A stretch of 64,000 nucleotides of DNA from an uncultured Cellvibrio sp. (GTDB taxonomy: Bacteria > Pseudomonadota > Gammaproteobacteria > Pseudomonadales > Cellvibrionaceae): assembly GCA_946480695.1 (NCBI GenBank), contig CAMLKG010000007.1, positions 62,001-126,000 on the forward strand, written 5' to 3'. This document shows positions 45,158-55,912 of the stretch, in pieces. The notes below the pieces were generated by a model. That model searched no databases and was not told where the DNA came from. It saw only the letters and a list, made by a program, of their open reading frames with translations. Made by a program: the position numbers and the translations under genes. The first letter of the stretch is position 1; every line of letters begins with the position of its first letter.

Positions 45158-45867
45158 TGGAGTTTCAAGGCCAGGGATGCCGGCTCCCGCAATTCACGAC
45201 TTAAGCTAACTCGGTCACCATCGACCATTTCACCAAGCTCCTTGATCATTTTGAGGCGACGCGGATCCTGGTGCATGGACTCCATCAATAACTGTTGGGC
45301 CTTGCGAAAAAAAGCCTGCGCTGAAAACCGATCGCTGATTCCCATGGATTTTTCCCCCTGCGCAATATAGGACATCACTGACACCATCAAATATGCCCAA
45401 CGCAGCTCAGTTAGATAGGCCTCCAGCTCCACCTCATTAATAACCCCTCGCGCCGCCAGATGGGTCACCAGATGCATGGCTTCATTCAGGTGCAATTGGG
45501 TCTTGGCTATTTGGGCATCGCTTTCCCGTTGATAACTAACCGGGGGTCGATTTTGTGGATTAAGCATTTCTTCAGAGTGCATTTCGCTTTTGCGGATAGC
45601 GGCCTCGATGTGTTCAGGGTTTTTGTCTTCGAGTTCCAGCATTTGTTGTTGCAAGGCAGTGATCATGTCATTTATGTGCTTGATGATCATCCGGTTGGGG
45701 ATGGTTTGTTCAAGGCATGACACAACTTCGCCCAATTCCTCTGCCTGGATCCGCAGGCGGCGTTGCTGCAAACGCCGTTCGCGCTGGCGTTGCTGGATAC
45801 GGTTGATCACACTTACCGCTAAAAGTGTTACCACCATCAAAAAAACAAGAACAGCAATCAGGGTCAT
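45154..45867 (-). CDS. conserved membrane-anchored coiled-coil protein of unknown function
   Basis: A 237-aa protein with one N-terminal membrane helix (MTLIAVLVFLMVVTLLAVSV), then an arginine/glutamine-rich region (QQRQRERRLQQRRLRIQAEE) predicted to be coiled coil, and a helical soluble domain (SCLEQTIPNRMIIKHINDMI, WAYLMVSVMSYIAQGEKSM). The family has no recognised enzyme motif. The TAG stop overlaps the convergent gene by four bases, so the two mRNAs would be complementary at their 3' ends. The neighbourhood around topA is like Pseudomonas. Confidence 0.75.
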   Translation of the reverse strand: MTLIAVLVFLMVVTLLAVSVINRIQQRQRERRLQQRRLRIQAEELGEVVSCLEQTIPNRMIIKHINDMITALQQQMLELEDKNPEHIEAAIRKSEMHSEEMLNPQNRPPVSYQRESDAQIAKTQLHLNEAMHLVTHLAARGVINEVELEAYLTELRWAYLMVSVMSYIAQGEKSMGISDRFSAQAFFRKAQQLLMESMHQDPRRLKMIKELGEMVDGDRVSLSRELREPASLALKLH

Positions 45868-46053
45868 GCTTAATTTATAAACCTTGGTATTTAGTGCCGG
45901 GTTATGGGTTGGGTGTGCAAGCTGGCTTAAACTTAAAAAACATTATAAATCAATTGATTATGTGTAACTCTTAAAGCTGCTTAAAGTATTTTATAAGGTC
46001 CGGTTTTACAGCAACGCCTGGGTTCAACTATAAGTTTCCCTGAAAATAATCGC

Positions 46054-46082
46054 TTGACCCCTCTGGGTTCAGGTCTTATATA
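46054..46082 (+). promoter_or_regulatory. topA: sigma70 promoter of topA
   Basis: TTGACC (46054-46059), 17-base spacer, TATATA (46077-46082), with a predicted start near 46089 and a leader of about 100 bases. The rest of the 324-base gap (45868-46191) is AT-rich and shows no gene. Confidence 0.65.
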
Positions 46083-46191
46083 TGCGCACCTTCAAACGCT
46101 AGTTTAGCCTTTCAGATGGCTCTGCAATATTTATTTGGCATATTTTTCAACTTTCACAGCCTTCCTTTATATAGAGATATTTTTAACCACC

Positions 46192-48813
46192 ATGGGCAAA
46201 TCTTTAGTAATCGTAGAGTCGCCTGCCAAGGCAAAAACTATTAACAAATACCTGGGTAACGATTTTGTCGTTAAATCCAGTATTGGCCATATCCGCGACT
46301 TACCAACCAGTGGTGGTGCAAAGCCTGTTGATGCAAAAGAGCGCGCCAAGCAAGCGGCCGCAACCAGAAAAATGTCAGCGGAAGAAAAGGCGCGTTACCA
46401 GGCACAAAAAAGTAAAAGCCAATTAATTAATCGGATGGGAATAGACCCCGAAAACAACTGGGAAGCACACTACGAAATTCTGCCCGGAAAAGAAAAAGTC
46501 GTCGAGGAACTCAGGAAGCTGGCGGAGAAAGCCGACACCGTCTATCTCGCAACCGACTTGGACAGGGAGGGGGAGGCCATTGCATGGCACTTGCGCGAGG
46601 CCATCGGCGGGGATGAATCACGTTATCGTCGTGTAGTGTTCAATGAAATTACCAAAACTGCCATTCAGAATGCGTTTAAAACTCCCGGCCCCATAGACCA
46701 AAATCGTGTTGATGCGCAGCAAGCGCGCCGGTTTTTGGACCGGGTTGTTGGCTACATGGTGTCGCCATTGCTGTGGGAGAAGGTTGCCCGTGGCCTGTCG
46801 GCTGGGCGCGTACAATCGGTTGCCGTGCGTCTGGTAGTGGAACGGGAACGGGAGATCCGGGCATTTGTCCCCGAGGAGTATTGGACGGTATTCGCCGATC
46901 TCCAGGCGGATAAACATCAAGCGGCGAGCTTCGAAGTCAAAAAGCGGGGCGACGAAGCTTTCAAGCCGATTAATGAAGCCCAGGCGATGGCTGCTGTTAA
47001 CGCTTTGCAGGGCGCTAGTTATAAGGTGGTAAGCCGCGAGGATAAGCCTACCCAATCCAAACCATCAGCTCCGTTTATTACTTCCACGCTACAGCAAGCC
47101 GCCAGCACACGCTTGGGATTTGGCGTTAAAAAAACCATGATGATGGCCCAGCGCCTTTATGAGGCGGGTTACATCACCTATATGCGTACCGATTCCACCA
47201 ACCTGAGTAAAGAAGCCGTAGATAGTTGCCGCAACTACATAGTTGAAAGCTACGGCAAACGCTATCTGCCGGAAGCACCGGTAGTATATTCCAGTAAGGA
47301 AGGGGCGCAGGAAGCTCACGAAGCTATTCGTCCATCCAATGTGGAAGTCATGCCGAATCAATTAAGCGGCATGGAGCGAGACGCCGAGCGATTATATGGC
47401 TTGATTTGGCAGCAATTTGTTGCCTGCCAGATGACACCGGCCGAATATACAAGCACGAGTGTGGTCGTAGCCGCCGGGGATTTTGAATTGCGTACCCGTG
47501 GTCGGGTCATTCGCTTTGATGGTTTCACCAGGGTTTTGCCCCAGATAACCAAAAAAGATGAGGATGTAGTACTGCCGGAAATGAAAGTGGGGCAAGTGCT
47601 TCCGCTGATTAAGCTCAATCCGCAACAACATTTCACCAAGCCGCCGGCTCGTTATACAGAAGCCAGCCTGGTAAAGGAATTGGAAAAGCGCGCTATCGGT
47701 CGCCCTTCGACTTATGCTGCAATTATTTCGACGATCCAGGAGCGCGGCTACGTCCGGCAGGAGAATCGCCGTTTCTATGCGGAAAAGATGGGGGACATAG
47801 TTACCGAACGGTTGATCGAGAGCTTTGACGATTTGATGGACTACGGCTTTACAGCCAATATGGAAGATGCGCTGGATACAGTAGCCCAGGGAGGAAAAAA
47901 TTGGCGCGACCTGTTGGATGAATTCTATGCCGGGTTTAGCAGCAAGCTTGAACAGGCGTCACATGGTACAAGGGAGATGCGCGCAAATGATCCAACAGAT
48001 ACCGACATTTCCTGCAACCTTTGTGGCCGCCATATGCAGATTCGCACAGGCAGTACCGGGGTATTTCTGGGGTGCTCAGGCTACGCGCTGCCACCCAAGG
48101 AACGTTGTAAAAACACAATGAATCTCGTGTCAGGTGACGAAGTTATTGATGCCGAGGCAGATGAAGAAGCCGAATCTCGCCAGTTAAGATCCAAGCATCG
48201 CTGCAAGTTATGTAATTCGGCAATGGATTCCTATTTGCTTGATGAAAACCGCAAGCTGCATATTTGTGGTAATAATCCCGACTGCCCCGGTTATGAGGTA
48301 GAGCAGGGCACGTATCGCCTGAAAGGGTATGAAGGCCCCACTATTGAGTGCGATAAATGCGGCAGTGAAATGCAACTCAAAACCGGGCGGTTCGGTAAAT
48401 ATTTTGGTTGTACTAATACCGAATGCAAAAATACTCGTAAACTTTTGAAAAATGGTGAAGCTGCTCCGCCCAAAGTGGACCCGATTCCCATGCCTGAATT
48501 GCGCTGTGAAAAGGTAGATGATCACTACGTCCTGCGCGACGGAGCCGCAGGCCTGTTCCTGGCAGCAAGCCAGTTCCCCAAAAATCGTGAAACACGCGCA
48601 CCTTTGGTGGAGGAGCTGTTGCCATATAAGGATCAAATTGATTCGAAGTACCATTTTTTACTGTCCGCGCCGACCAGGGACCCGGAAGGCAACAAAGCAA
48701 TTATCCGTTTTAGCCGTAAAACAAAAGAACAGTACGTCCAGACAGAAGTTAATGGCAAAGCAACTGGTTGGAAAGCGTTTTATAGCGGTGGCAAATGGCA
48801 AGTGCAGAAATGA
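46192..48813 (+). CDS. topA: DNA topoisomerase I
   Basis: Type IA topoisomerase that relaxes negative supercoils. The 873-aa product has the Toprim motif [20 protein letters not shown], the acidic [15 protein letters not shown], the active-site tyrosine in [10 protein letters not shown] (Tyr330), and a C-terminal zinc-ribbon region with three Cys4-like clusters ([27 protein letters not shown]), followed by a basic tail. The ATG at 46192 gives [10 protein letters not shown]; the frame extends 19 codons upstream without support. Length is normal for the family. Its own promoter lies upstream. Confidence 0.97.
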   Translation: MGKSLVIVESPAKAKTINKYLGNDFVVKSSIGHIRDLPTSGGAKPVDAKERAKQAAATRKMSAEEKARYQAQKSKSQLINRMGIDPENNWEAHYEILPGKEKVVEELRKLAEKADTVYLATDLDREGEAIAWHLREAIGGDESRYRRVVFNEITKTAIQNAFKTPGPIDQNRVDAQQARRFLDRVVGYMVSPLLWEKVARGLSAGRVQSVAVRLVVEREREIRAFVPEEYWTVFADLQADKHQAASFEVKKRGDEAFKPINEAQAMAAVNALQGASYKVVSREDKPTQSKPSAPFITSTLQQAASTRLGFGVKKTMMMAQRLYEAGYITYMRTDSTNLSKEAVDSCRNYIVESYGKRYLPEAPVVYSSKEGAQEAHEAIRPSNVEVMPNQLSGMERDAERLYGLIWQQFVACQMTPAEYTSTSVVVAAGDFELRTRGRVIRFDGFTRVLPQITKKDEDVVLPEMKVGQVLPLIKLNPQQHFTKPPARYTEASLVKELEKRAIGRPSTYAAIISTIQERGYVRQENRRFYAEKMGDIVTERLIESFDDLMDYGFTANMEDALDTVAQGGKNWRDLLDEFYAGFSSKLEQASHGTREMRANDPTDTDISCNLCGRHMQIRTGSTGVFLGCSGYALPPKERCKNTMNLVSGDEVIDAEADEEAESRQLRSKHRCKLCNSAMDSYLLDENRKLHICGNNPDCPGYEVEQGTYRLKGYEGPTIECDKCGSEMQLKTGRFGKYFGCTNTECKNTRKLLKNGEAAPPKVDPIPMPELRCEKVDDHYVLRDGAAGLFLAASQFPKNRETRAPLVEELLPYKDQIDSKYHFLLSAPTRDPEGNKAIIRFSRKTKEQYVQTEVNGKATGWKAFYSGGKWQVQK

Positions 48814-48879
48814 CGTAACTCAGTCGGCTAATCCTGGCCACAGGGTCAGCCGATTTTCTATCCCAGCAGCATTACAAAA

Positions 48880-49401
48880 ATGAATACCCATTTATCCCTG
48901 GTTAACCAAAAGCTCGGTTTCGCTACAGCAATTTTGGCGCAAATCAATAGCACACCAAATATCGGAAAACATAAGCTGCTGCACCAGGCATTGTGCGAAT
49001 CGACACTGCTACATTTGCATAGCGTTTATCTTTTTTATTTACGCGAATTAGCGGAAAACAACAAAGTTGACAACGCTGGATCCGTAAGTTCGTTAAAGGT
49101 ATTAGTCAGCCTGTTGGATCAAATGGAAAAGCACCCATCAGAAGTTGCGGAATTGGTAAACCTCACTGAACAGCCAAGCACCTGGTTGAGTGAGTTGTTA
49201 ATGCATTATATGGCGGTTTTTCAATCTCCCTTGAAGCCAAAAGAGAAAAAGGCATTTGATCCGGATAACTTTATTGCGATTGTCGATCTTTCCCGTCGCG
49301 AACCGGACCTAAAAGAACTGGATCCGGATTTACTTGGCTATTGGATAAACGAATTTAAGATTTTAATAGTACGCCACCGGGAAACCGGGGCAGAGTATTA
49401 A
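48880..49401 (+). CDS. DUF6586-like protein of unknown function
   Basis: A 173-aa all-helical soluble protein with no signal peptide. It resembles the DUF6586 family, which lies next to topA in Pseudomonas; the family name is from memory. Leucine-rich helices LLHQALCESTLLHLHSVYLF and VSSLKVLVSLLDQMEKH are visible. No catalytic motif. It may be a regulator or adaptor, but nothing in the sequence says so. Confidence 0.75.
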   Translation: MNTHLSLVNQKLGFATAILAQINSTPNIGKHKLLHQALCESTLLHLHSVYLFYLRELAENNKVDNAGSVSSLKVLVSLLDQMEKHPSEVAELVNLTEQPSTWLSELLMHYMAVFQSPLKPKEKKAFDPDNFIAIVDLSRREPDLKELDPDLLGYWINEFKILIVRHRETGAEY

Positions 49402-49562
49402 CAGCGAGATAAAAAGTTGAAGCCACATAACGACTGTGGCACAATCTGCACCCTTCGCGTACCTGGCCCGCTGATTTTTATAAAAAACATTAAAAATCAA
49501 ATGGTTAAAGCGCAGTAAGATTTTAGTCAACGCCTGTTTAACCATGAAACAGGCGACCTAAT

Positions 49563-49647
49563 GCGGACGTGGTGAAATTGGTAGACACACCAGGTTTAGG
49601 TTCTGGCGCCGCAAGGTGTGAGAGTTCGAGTCTCTCCGTCCGCACCA
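49563..49647 (+). tRNA. tRNA-Leu (UAG)
   Basis: 85 bases with encoded CCA. Acceptor GCGGACG pairs with CGTCCGC; the D arm is followed by anticodon stem CCAGG/TCTGG with loop TTTAGGT, giving anticodon TAG (reads CUN codons); a long variable arm typical of class II leucine tRNA, and T arm GAGAGTTCGAGTCTCTC. It sits just before tig, as in Pseudomonas. CmoA/CmoB (this window) modify the wobble uridine of such a tRNA in relatives. Confidence 0.97.
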
Positions 49648-49709
49648 TATCTCCAGATGTTTTTAACATCTGATCGAATGCCAAACATTAGTTATCTCAC
49701 GAGGCACAT

Positions 49710-51023
49710 ATGCAGGTTTCACTTGAAACAACATCTGGATTGGAACGCCGCCTGACCGTAGGCGTACCTGCTGAACAAGTTGAAAGCGAAGTTGAAAATC
49801 GCTTAAAGCAAGCAGCTCGCAACGTCACCATTAAAGGCTTCCGCAAAGGTAAAGTGCCCCTGTCTGTTGTAAAGCAACGTTTCGGTGCCGGCATTCGTCA
49901 AGAGGTTGTTGGCGACGTAATTAGTCGTTCTTTCTACGCTGCAGTTCAAAAAGAAAATGTGAAGCCCGCAGGCCAGCCGTCTATCCAGCCCAAGCAATTA
50001 GCGGTAGGCAAGGACCTGGAATACGTGGCAACTTTTGAGGTTTACCCGAGTGTTACCCTAAGCGATGTATCTGCTTTTGAAATCACCCGTTATAAAGCAG
50101 AAGTTACGGAAGCAGATGTCGACAACATGATTGAAGTATTGCGCAAGCACCAAGCCACGTGGTCTGTGGTTGATCGTGCGGCAGCAGATGGGGACCAGGT
50201 CGATATTAATTTTAACGGTACCAAAGACGGCGTCGAGTTTGCAGGCGGCAAGGCAGAAAATCATAAATTGGTTTTAGGTTCCAATTCTATGATCCCCGGA
50301 TTTGAAGAGGGTATCCTGGGCATGAAGGCCGGCGAACAAAAAACAATCCCGGTAACTTTCCCGGCAGACTATCAAGCGGAAGAACTCAGGGGCGCTGCTG
50401 TAGAATTCGCTATCACGGTAAATAGCGTATCTGAGGCCCAGCTACCAGAACTTAAAAAAGAATTTTTCCAAAAATTTGGGGTTGATAAAGGTGGCGAAAA
50501 ACAATTCCGTAAGGAAGTAAAAGCCAATATGGATCGCGAGCTGGCTAATGCGTTAAAAGCCAAGGTGAAAACTCAAGTAATGGATTCCCTTATTGCCTCC
50601 CATTCAACTGAAATACCAAAAGCGTTGGTAGCAAATGAAATTCAGGTTCTGCGCAATCAAATGTTGCAACGTTTCGGTGGCCAGCAACAAAATTTTGATG
50701 TGAAGTCTTTGCTTCCAGACACCATGTTCCAGGAAGAAGCAACTCGTCGCGTTACCCTCGGCCTGATTGTTGGTGAAATCGTTAAAGCCAACAAGCTCAA
50801 GCCTGATGCCAAACGAGTTCGCTCAATGATTGAAGAAATCGCATCTACTTATCAGGAACCCAAGGAAGTCATTGAGTACTACAGCAATAACCAGGAGCTC
50901 ATGGCGGGTGTTGAATCAGCAGTTCTTGAAGACCAGGTTGTAGATCACATTTTGAGCCAGGCTACAGTGACTGACGTAGAAACCAACTACGATGAGATCA
51001 TTAAAGCAAACGCCCAACGTTAG
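49710..51023 (+). CDS. tig: trigger factor
   Basis: Ribosome-bound chaperone and peptidyl-prolyl isomerase, first to meet nascent chains. The 437-aa product has the ribosome-binding signature GFRKGKVPLSVVKQRFG, an FKBP domain (GDQVDINFNGTKDG, MIPGFEEGILGMKAGE), and the helical C-terminal substrate cradle. Length is normal. It starts the tig-clpP-clpX-lon protein-quality block. A hairpin after the stop (51033-51061) lacks a T run, so read-through to clpP is possible. Confidence 0.97.
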   Translation: MQVSLETTSGLERRLTVGVPAEQVESEVENRLKQAARNVTIKGFRKGKVPLSVVKQRFGAGIRQEVVGDVISRSFYAAVQKENVKPAGQPSIQPKQLAVGKDLEYVATFEVYPSVTLSDVSAFEITRYKAEVTEADVDNMIEVLRKHQATWSVVDRAAADGDQVDINFNGTKDGVEFAGGKAENHKLVLGSNSMIPGFEEGILGMKAGEQKTIPVTFPADYQAEELRGAAVEFAITVNSVSEAQLPELKKEFFQKFGVDKGGEKQFRKEVKANMDRELANALKAKVKTQVMDSLIASHSTEIPKALVANEIQVLRNQMLQRFGGQQQNFDVKSLLPDTMFQEEATRRVTLGLIVGEIVKANKLKPDAKRVRSMIEEIASTYQEPKEVIEYYSNNQELMAGVESAVLEDQVVDHILSQATVTDVETNYDEIIKANAQR

Positions 51024-51058
51024 TTGTTTAAAAAAGCCGCAGAATGAATATTTTGCGG

Positions 51059-51086
51059 CTTGCCCTTCCGTTAATGCCCCCCAAAT
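51059..51086 (+). promoter_or_regulatory. clpP: sigma32-like heat-shock promoter for clpP
   Basis: CTTGCCC (51059-51065), 13 bases, CCCCAAAT (51079-51086) fits the RpoH consensus CTTGAAA-N11-16-CCCCATNT. The spacing is the same as in the lon promoter. The predicted start is about 100 bases before clpP. Confidence 0.6.
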
Positions 51087-51197
51087 ACTCCCTTTAGACT
51101 GGCATATAATCCCATCACGGGTTAAGCTCTCTAGTACTAACACTTCACCGTCTCAAATTTGGCGACGCTATAAAGCCCGCTTAAGGACAAATGCACG

Positions 51198-51836
51198 ATG
51201 TCATACGAACAAATGAAATCTCACTTTTCTCCCATTAACAGCGGACTGGTTCCCATTGTTATCGAGCAAACCGCACGCGGGGAACGTTCCTTTGATATTT
51301 ATTCCCGCCTCTTAAAAGAACGCGTTATATTTCTGGTTGGCCCAGTTGAAGATTATATGGCTAACCTGGTGGTAGCCCAGTTATTATTCCTCGAAGCCGA
51401 AAATCCGGATAAAGATATTCATCTTTATATCAACTCTCCTGGCGGATCCGTGACAGCGGGTATGTCAATATATGACACCATGCAATTTATCAAACCGGAC
51501 GTCAGTACGATGTGTATCGGCCAGGCGTGTAGCATGGGGGCATTTTTATTAAATGCCGGTGCAAAAGATAAGCGTTTTTGTTTGCCGAATTCGCGGGTTA
51601 TGATTCACCAGCCCAGCGGCGGAGCCCAAGGCCAGGCGTCGGATATTCACATCCAGGCACAGGAGATCTTGAAAATTCGCGCGAGATTAAACGAATTAAT
51701 GGCATTTCATTCTGGCCAACCGATCGAAAAGATCGCGATTGATACAGAACGCGATAATTTTATGTCTGCTGACCAAGCGAAAGAATACGGTTTGATTGAT
51801 GCGGTTATCGAAAAGCGGATTCAACCCGCCAAATAG
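51198..51836 (+). CDS. clpP: ATP-dependent Clp protease proteolytic subunit
   Basis: Serine peptidase of the ClpXP/ClpAP complexes. The 212-aa precursor has the catalytic triad Ser112 (ACSMGAFLL), His137 (MIHQPSGG) and Asp186 (TERDNFMS), and an N-terminal propeptide of about 14 residues that would be processed before [10 protein letters not shown]. The neighbour clpX encodes its unfoldase. Sigma32-like promoter upstream. Confidence 0.98.
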   Translation: MSYEQMKSHFSPINSGLVPIVIEQTARGERSFDIYSRLLKERVIFLVGPVEDYMANLVVAQLLFLEAENPDKDIHLYINSPGGSVTAGMSIYDTMQFIKPDVSTMCIGQACSMGAFLLNAGAKDKRFCLPNSRVMIHQPSGGAQGQASDIHIQAQEILKIRARLNELMAFHSGQPIEKIAIDTERDNFMSADQAKEYGLIDAVIEKRIQPAK

Positions 51837-51967
51837 TTCGTAGCTGACTGCTTTACCGCCAGGCCAAAGTGTAATGTTAAAAATAGCGTCAAATTCTGCT
51901 CTTTAAGCTTGAAATTTGTCTCTTTGGCCTGACAATTGTTATAGAAATTTTGATGGAGTGGGTCCCA

Positions 51968-53266
51968 ATGACTGATCACACTAATGACGCAAGTGATAAA
52001 AGCGGAAAATTGCTGTATTGCTCGTTTTGCGGCAAAAGTCAGCATGAGGTTCGCAAGCTCATTGCTGGACCGTCTGTTTTTATTTGCGATGAGTGTGTTG
52101 ATTTGTGTAACGACATTATTCGCGAAGAAATTCAAGAAAGTACAACAGAGGGTAATTCGGACAAGCTTCCGAAGCCGCATGAAATATCGGCCATTCTTGA
52201 TCAGTATGTAATAGGTCAGAAGCGTGCCAAAAAGGTTTTAGCCGTTGCTGTATATAATCATTACAAACGGTTACGCTTCGGTGATAAAGCGGGTAAGGAT
52301 AAGGAGGCAGTAGAGTTAGGCAAAAGCAATATCCTTCTCGTTGGCCCGACAGGTAGCGGTAAGACACTGTTGGCAGAGACGTTGGCCAGGCTATTGGATG
52401 TGCCATTCACTATTGCTGACGCCACCACCCTTACGGAAGCAGGTTATGTAGGCGAAGACGTAGAAAACATCATTCAAAAGTTATTGCAAAAATGTGACTA
52501 CGATGTCGAAAAAGCCCAGCAGGGTATCGTTTATATCGATGAAATAGATAAAATTTCCCGTAAGTCCGACAACCCTTCGATTACTCGAGATGTGTCGGGA
52601 GAGGGGGTACAACAGGCACTCTTGAAGTTAATTGAAGGAACCGTTGCATCCGTCCCGCCCCAAGGTGGACGCAAGCATCCGCAGCAGGAGTTCTTACAAG
52701 TTGACACATCAAATATTCTATTTATTTGCGGTGGTGCCTTTGCGGGATTGGATAAAGTTATTCGGGATCGGTCCGAGAAGGGGGGTATAGGTTTTGGTGC
52801 CGAAGTAAAAAGCAAGGATGAAAAGCGTAACTTTGGCGAAACCCTGCATGACCTCGAGCCTGAAGATTTGGTCCGGTATGGTCTGATTCCCGAGTTTGTA
52901 GGGCGTCTGCCAGTAATAGCGACATTGGATGAATTGGATAAGGCTGCCCTGATTCAAATCCTGACCGAGCCCCGCAATGCCTTAACCAAGCAATATGCTC
53001 GTTTGTTTGAAATGGAAGGGGTGCAAATTGATTTCAGGGTGGATGCCCTGGATGCTGTGGCGGAGCGTGCATTGGAGCGAAAAACGGGGGCCCGGGGCTT
53101 ACGTTCTATCATGGAATCCGTACTCCTGGATACGATGTATAGAATTCCGGCTGAGGAGCACGTAGTTAAGGTGGTAGTAGATGAATCTGTTATAAAAGGT
53201 GAATCTGAGCCATTGCTTGTTTATGAAACCGTGGAAAAGCAGCCAAAATTAGCTACTGACGATTAA
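51968..53266 (+). CDS. clpX: ATP-dependent Clp protease ATP-binding subunit
   Basis: AAA+ unfoldase that recognises substrates and feeds ClpP. The 432-aa protein has an N-terminal zinc-binding domain (Cys18, Cys21, Cys40, Cys43), Walker A GPTGSGKT, Walker [10 protein letters not shown], the ClpP-binding loop of the IGFGAEV kind, and sensor-2 [10 protein letters not shown]. The start at 51968 gives [10 protein letters not shown]; the frame extends six codons upstream. It is 131 bases after clpP, probably in one operon, with a terminator after it. Confidence 0.98.
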   Translation: MTDHTNDASDKSGKLLYCSFCGKSQHEVRKLIAGPSVFICDECVDLCNDIIREEIQESTTEGNSDKLPKPHEISAILDQYVIGQKRAKKVLAVAVYNHYKRLRFGDKAGKDKEAVELGKSNILLVGPTGSGKTLLAETLARLLDVPFTIADATTLTEAGYVGEDVENIIQKLLQKCDYDVEKAQQGIVYIDEIDKISRKSDNPSITRDVSGEGVQQALLKLIEGTVASVPPQGGRKHPQQEFLQVDTSNILFICGGAFAGLDKVIRDRSEKGGIGFGAEVKSKDEKRNFGETLHDLEPEDLVRYGLIPEFVGRLPVIATLDELDKAALIQILTEPRNALTKQYARLFEMEGVQIDFRVDALDAVAERALERKTGARGLRSIMESVLLDTMYRIPAEEHVVKVVVDESVIKGESEPLLVYETVEKQPKLATDD

Positions 53267-53290
53267 AAACTGACATATAAAGTTTTAAAC

Positions 53291-53324
53291 AAAAAGAGCG
53301 CAGTATTGCGCTCTTTTTGTTTTT
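53291..53324 (+). terminator. rho-independent terminator after clpX
   Basis: AAAAAGAGCGCA-GTAT-TGCGCTCTTTTT, a perfect 12-base stem, followed by a T run. Confidence 0.93.
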
Positions 53325-53337
53325 TCTACGATGTAAA

Positions 53338-53365
53338 CTTGTAATTACTCCTTTTAGCCCCCAAT
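53338..53365 (+). promoter_or_regulatory. lon: sigma32-like heat-shock promoter for lon
   Basis: CTTGTAA (53338-53344), 13 bases, CCCCCAAT (53358-53365): an RpoH-type promoter placed between the clpX terminator and lon, with the start of transcription about 40 bases before the ATG. lon is a heat-shock gene in E. coli. Confidence 0.65.
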
Positions 53366-53411
53366 CTTGTTCTGTGGCATTTTATGGTTGCCAATTGAAA
53401 GAGAGGATCCA

Positions 53412-55832
53412 ATGGTCGCTGAAACCCTGCTCGAAACTCATATTACCGATATCCCCTTGCTGCCGTTGCGCGATGTTGTTGTATATCCGCATATGGTCAC
53501 GCCATTGTTTGTTGGACGAGGCAAGTCTATAGAAGCCCTTGAAAGGGCAATGGCTGCTGACAAACAGGTATTATTGGTAGCGCAAAAAAATCCCCAGCAA
53601 GATGAACCACAAGCAAATGACCTGTATGGAATTGGAACCATCGCAGCAATCCTTCAGTTGTTAAAATTACCTGATGGAACCGTTAAAGTTCTTATTGAAG
53701 GGAGAGAGCGTGCAAAAATTGAGTCCATTGAAGACGCCGGCACTTTTTTCCGCGCTAGCGCAGAAGTAATTGATAGTTCCAATGTCGAGGGTGCCGAGGC
53801 TCGTGCACTGGTTGCTTCTGCTATTAGCCAGTTTGAACAATACGTTAATTTAAGTAAAAAAGTTCCGGTGGAAGTAATCACCTCGTTATCCGGTATCGAC
53901 GAACCCGGTCGGCTTGCGGATACTATCGCCGCGCATATGTCGTTGGATCTTGCAAAAAAACAATCCATTTTGGAAATGGCAGATATTCATGAGCGCATCG
54001 AACTTCTTCTTGATTTGATGGATGCAGAAGTCGACTTGTTTCATGTCGAGAAAAAAATTCGTGGCCGCGTTAAAAAACAAATGGAAAAAAGCCAACGCGA
54101 ATATTATTTAAATGAACAAATTAAAGCGATTCAGAAAGAACTTGGTGAATTAGGTGAAGAAGTAAATGAAGTTGATGAGCTGGAGAAAAAAATTCTCGCT
54201 GCAGCTATGCCTAAAGATGCTGAAGAAAAAGCACGTACCGAACTTAATAAATTAAAGATGATGTCGCCAATGTCCGCCGAGGCTTCGGTTTTGCGGGCTT
54301 ACATTGATTGGATGATCAAAGTACCCTGGAGTAAGCGCAGCAAGGTTCGCAATGACTTGGTGCGTGCGGAAGAGGTTTTAAATAAAGATCATTTTGGCCT
54401 GGAAGAAGTTAAAGAGCGGATTCTTGAATATCTTGCCGTTCAGCAACGTGTAAAAAAAATCAAAGGTCCAATTTTGTGTCTCGTAGGCCCGCCGGGTGTA
54501 GGTAAAACCTCGCTTGGTGAATCCATAGCTCGGGCAACAAATCGTGAATTTGTACGCATGGCATTGGGGGGAGTTCGGGATGAGGCTGAAATCCGCGGGC
54601 ATCGTCGAACCTATATTGGCTCCTTACCTGGCAAGCTGATCCAAAAAATGGCAAAAGTAGGGGTCAAAAATCCACTGTTTTTGCTTGATGAAATCGACAA
54701 AATGGGAATGGATAATCGCGGTGACCCGGCCTCTGCTCTCCTTGAGGTGCTGGATCCGGAACAAAACAGTCACTTTAACGACCATTACCTTGAAGTAGAT
54801 TATGACTTGTCAGACGTAATGTTTGTATGCACATCGAATTCGATGAATATTCCAGGGCCTTTATTGGATCGTATGGAGGTTATTCGGATTCCCGGTTATA
54901 CCGAAGATGAGAAATTAAATATTGCGTTGCGCTATTTAATTCCTAAACAAATGAAAGCTAATGGTTTAAAAGAATCCGAGATCGAGGTTTCTAACGAAGC
55001 GATACGGGATATTATTCGTTACTATACTCGTGAAGCCGGTGTCCGGGGATTAGAGCGCGAAATTGCAAAAGTATGCCGTAAGGTAGTTACCCGCCACGTA
55101 AAAGGTAAGAGTAACAAGGCAGAAGTTATCGGGGTGGAGTTACTGGAAGATCTTTTGGGTGTAAGGAAATTCGATTTTGGTAAGGCGGAAAGCAAAGATC
55201 AAATTGGGCAAGTCACCGGTTTAGCCTGGACCCAGGTGGGCGGTGAATTGTTAACCATTGAATCTTCAGCAATAGTCGGCAAAGGTCGGATTATCAAAAC
55301 CGGTTCGCTCGGTGATGTGATGCAGGAATCCATTCAGGCTGCTTTGACCGTGGTTCGCTCAAGGGGCCAAGCCCTTGGGATCGCCCCGGACCACCATGAA
55401 AAGGTTGATGTGCATATCCACGTTCCGGAAGGTGCTACCCCCAAAGATGGCCCAAGCGCCGGTATTGCCATGTGTACTGCCCTGGTTTCTGTATTAACAG
55501 GGATACCCGTAAAGGCCGATGTGGCGATGACAGGAGAAATTACATTGCGCGGGGAAGTCCTCCGCATTGGTGGATTGAAAGAAAAGCTACTGGCCGCACA
55601 TCGAGGAGGAATCCAAACTGTTATCATTCCGGCCGACAATGAGCGTGATTTAAAGGAAATTCCTGCAAATATTAAAGAAGACCTGGTAATTAAACCTGTC
55701 AAATGGATCGATGAGGTATTGGATATTGCCCTGCAATATCATCCTAAACCGCTCAGTGATGAAGAGTATCGAGCACTGGAAAAAGCCGCACAAAAAGCGC
55801 CTGAGCCAGATAATCGCCTGAACACCCATTAA
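53412..55832 (+). CDS. lon: ATP-dependent protease Lon
   Basis: Homohexameric AAA+ protease that degrades misfolded and regulatory proteins. The 806-aa product has an N-terminal LON substrate domain (about 12-205), a coiled coil, the AAA+ module with Walker A GPPGVGKTS and Walker B LFLLDEIDKMG, and a protease domain with catalytic Ser682 (PKDGPSAG) and Lys725. The ATG at 53412 is chosen because it gives a normal N-terminus; the frame opens 15 codons upstream. It is flanked by its own promoter and a terminator, so it can respond to heat shock separately from clpX. Confidence 0.98.
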   Translation: MVAETLLETHITDIPLLPLRDVVVYPHMVTPLFVGRGKSIEALERAMAADKQVLLVAQKNPQQDEPQANDLYGIGTIAAILQLLKLPDGTVKVLIEGRERAKIESIEDAGTFFRASAEVIDSSNVEGAEARALVASAISQFEQYVNLSKKVPVEVITSLSGIDEPGRLADTIAAHMSLDLAKKQSILEMADIHERIELLLDLMDAEVDLFHVEKKIRGRVKKQMEKSQREYYLNEQIKAIQKELGELGEEVNEVDELEKKILAAAMPKDAEEKARTELNKLKMMSPMSAEASVLRAYIDWMIKVPWSKRSKVRNDLVRAEEVLNKDHFGLEEVKERILEYLAVQQRVKKIKGPILCLVGPPGVGKTSLGESIARATNREFVRMALGGVRDEAEIRGHRRTYIGSLPGKLIQKMAKVGVKNPLFLLDEIDKMGMDNRGDPASALLEVLDPEQNSHFNDHYLEVDYDLSDVMFVCTSNSMNIPGPLLDRMEVIRIPGYTEDEKLNIALRYLIPKQMKANGLKESEIEVSNEAIRDIIRYYTREAGVRGLEREIAKVCRKVVTRHVKGKSNKAEVIGVELLEDLLGVRKFDFGKAESKDQIGQVTGLAWTQVGGELLTIESSAIVGKGRIIKTGSLGDVMQESIQAALTVVRSRGQALGIAPDHHEKVDVHIHVPEGATPKDGPSAGIAMCTALVSVLTGIPVKADVAMTGEITLRGEVLRIGGLKEKLLAAHRGGIQTVIIPADNERDLKEIPANIKEDLVIKPVKWIDEVLDIALQYHPKPLSDEEYRALEKAAQKAPEPDNRLNTH

Positions 55833-55844
55833 TGGGTGTTCTTT
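55821..55844 (+). terminator. hairpin at the end of lon
   Basis: AACACCCATTAATGGGTGTT is a perfect palindrome including the stop codon, followed by only CTTTC, so it is a weak terminator or an mRNA-stabilising hairpin. Confidence 0.5.
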
Positions 55845-55912
55845 CAAACCCGGGAATTTGGTTGATTTATAGCCGGCTGGGGTGTGGTTTTGTGTAAAGC
55901 CATAAGCTTCCC

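Noticed and set aside
51033..51061. AAGCCGCA...TGCGGCTT hairpin after tig
   Set aside because: Eleven-base loop and no T run; it overlaps the sigma32-like -35 element. Mentioned in the tig entry but not called as a terminator.
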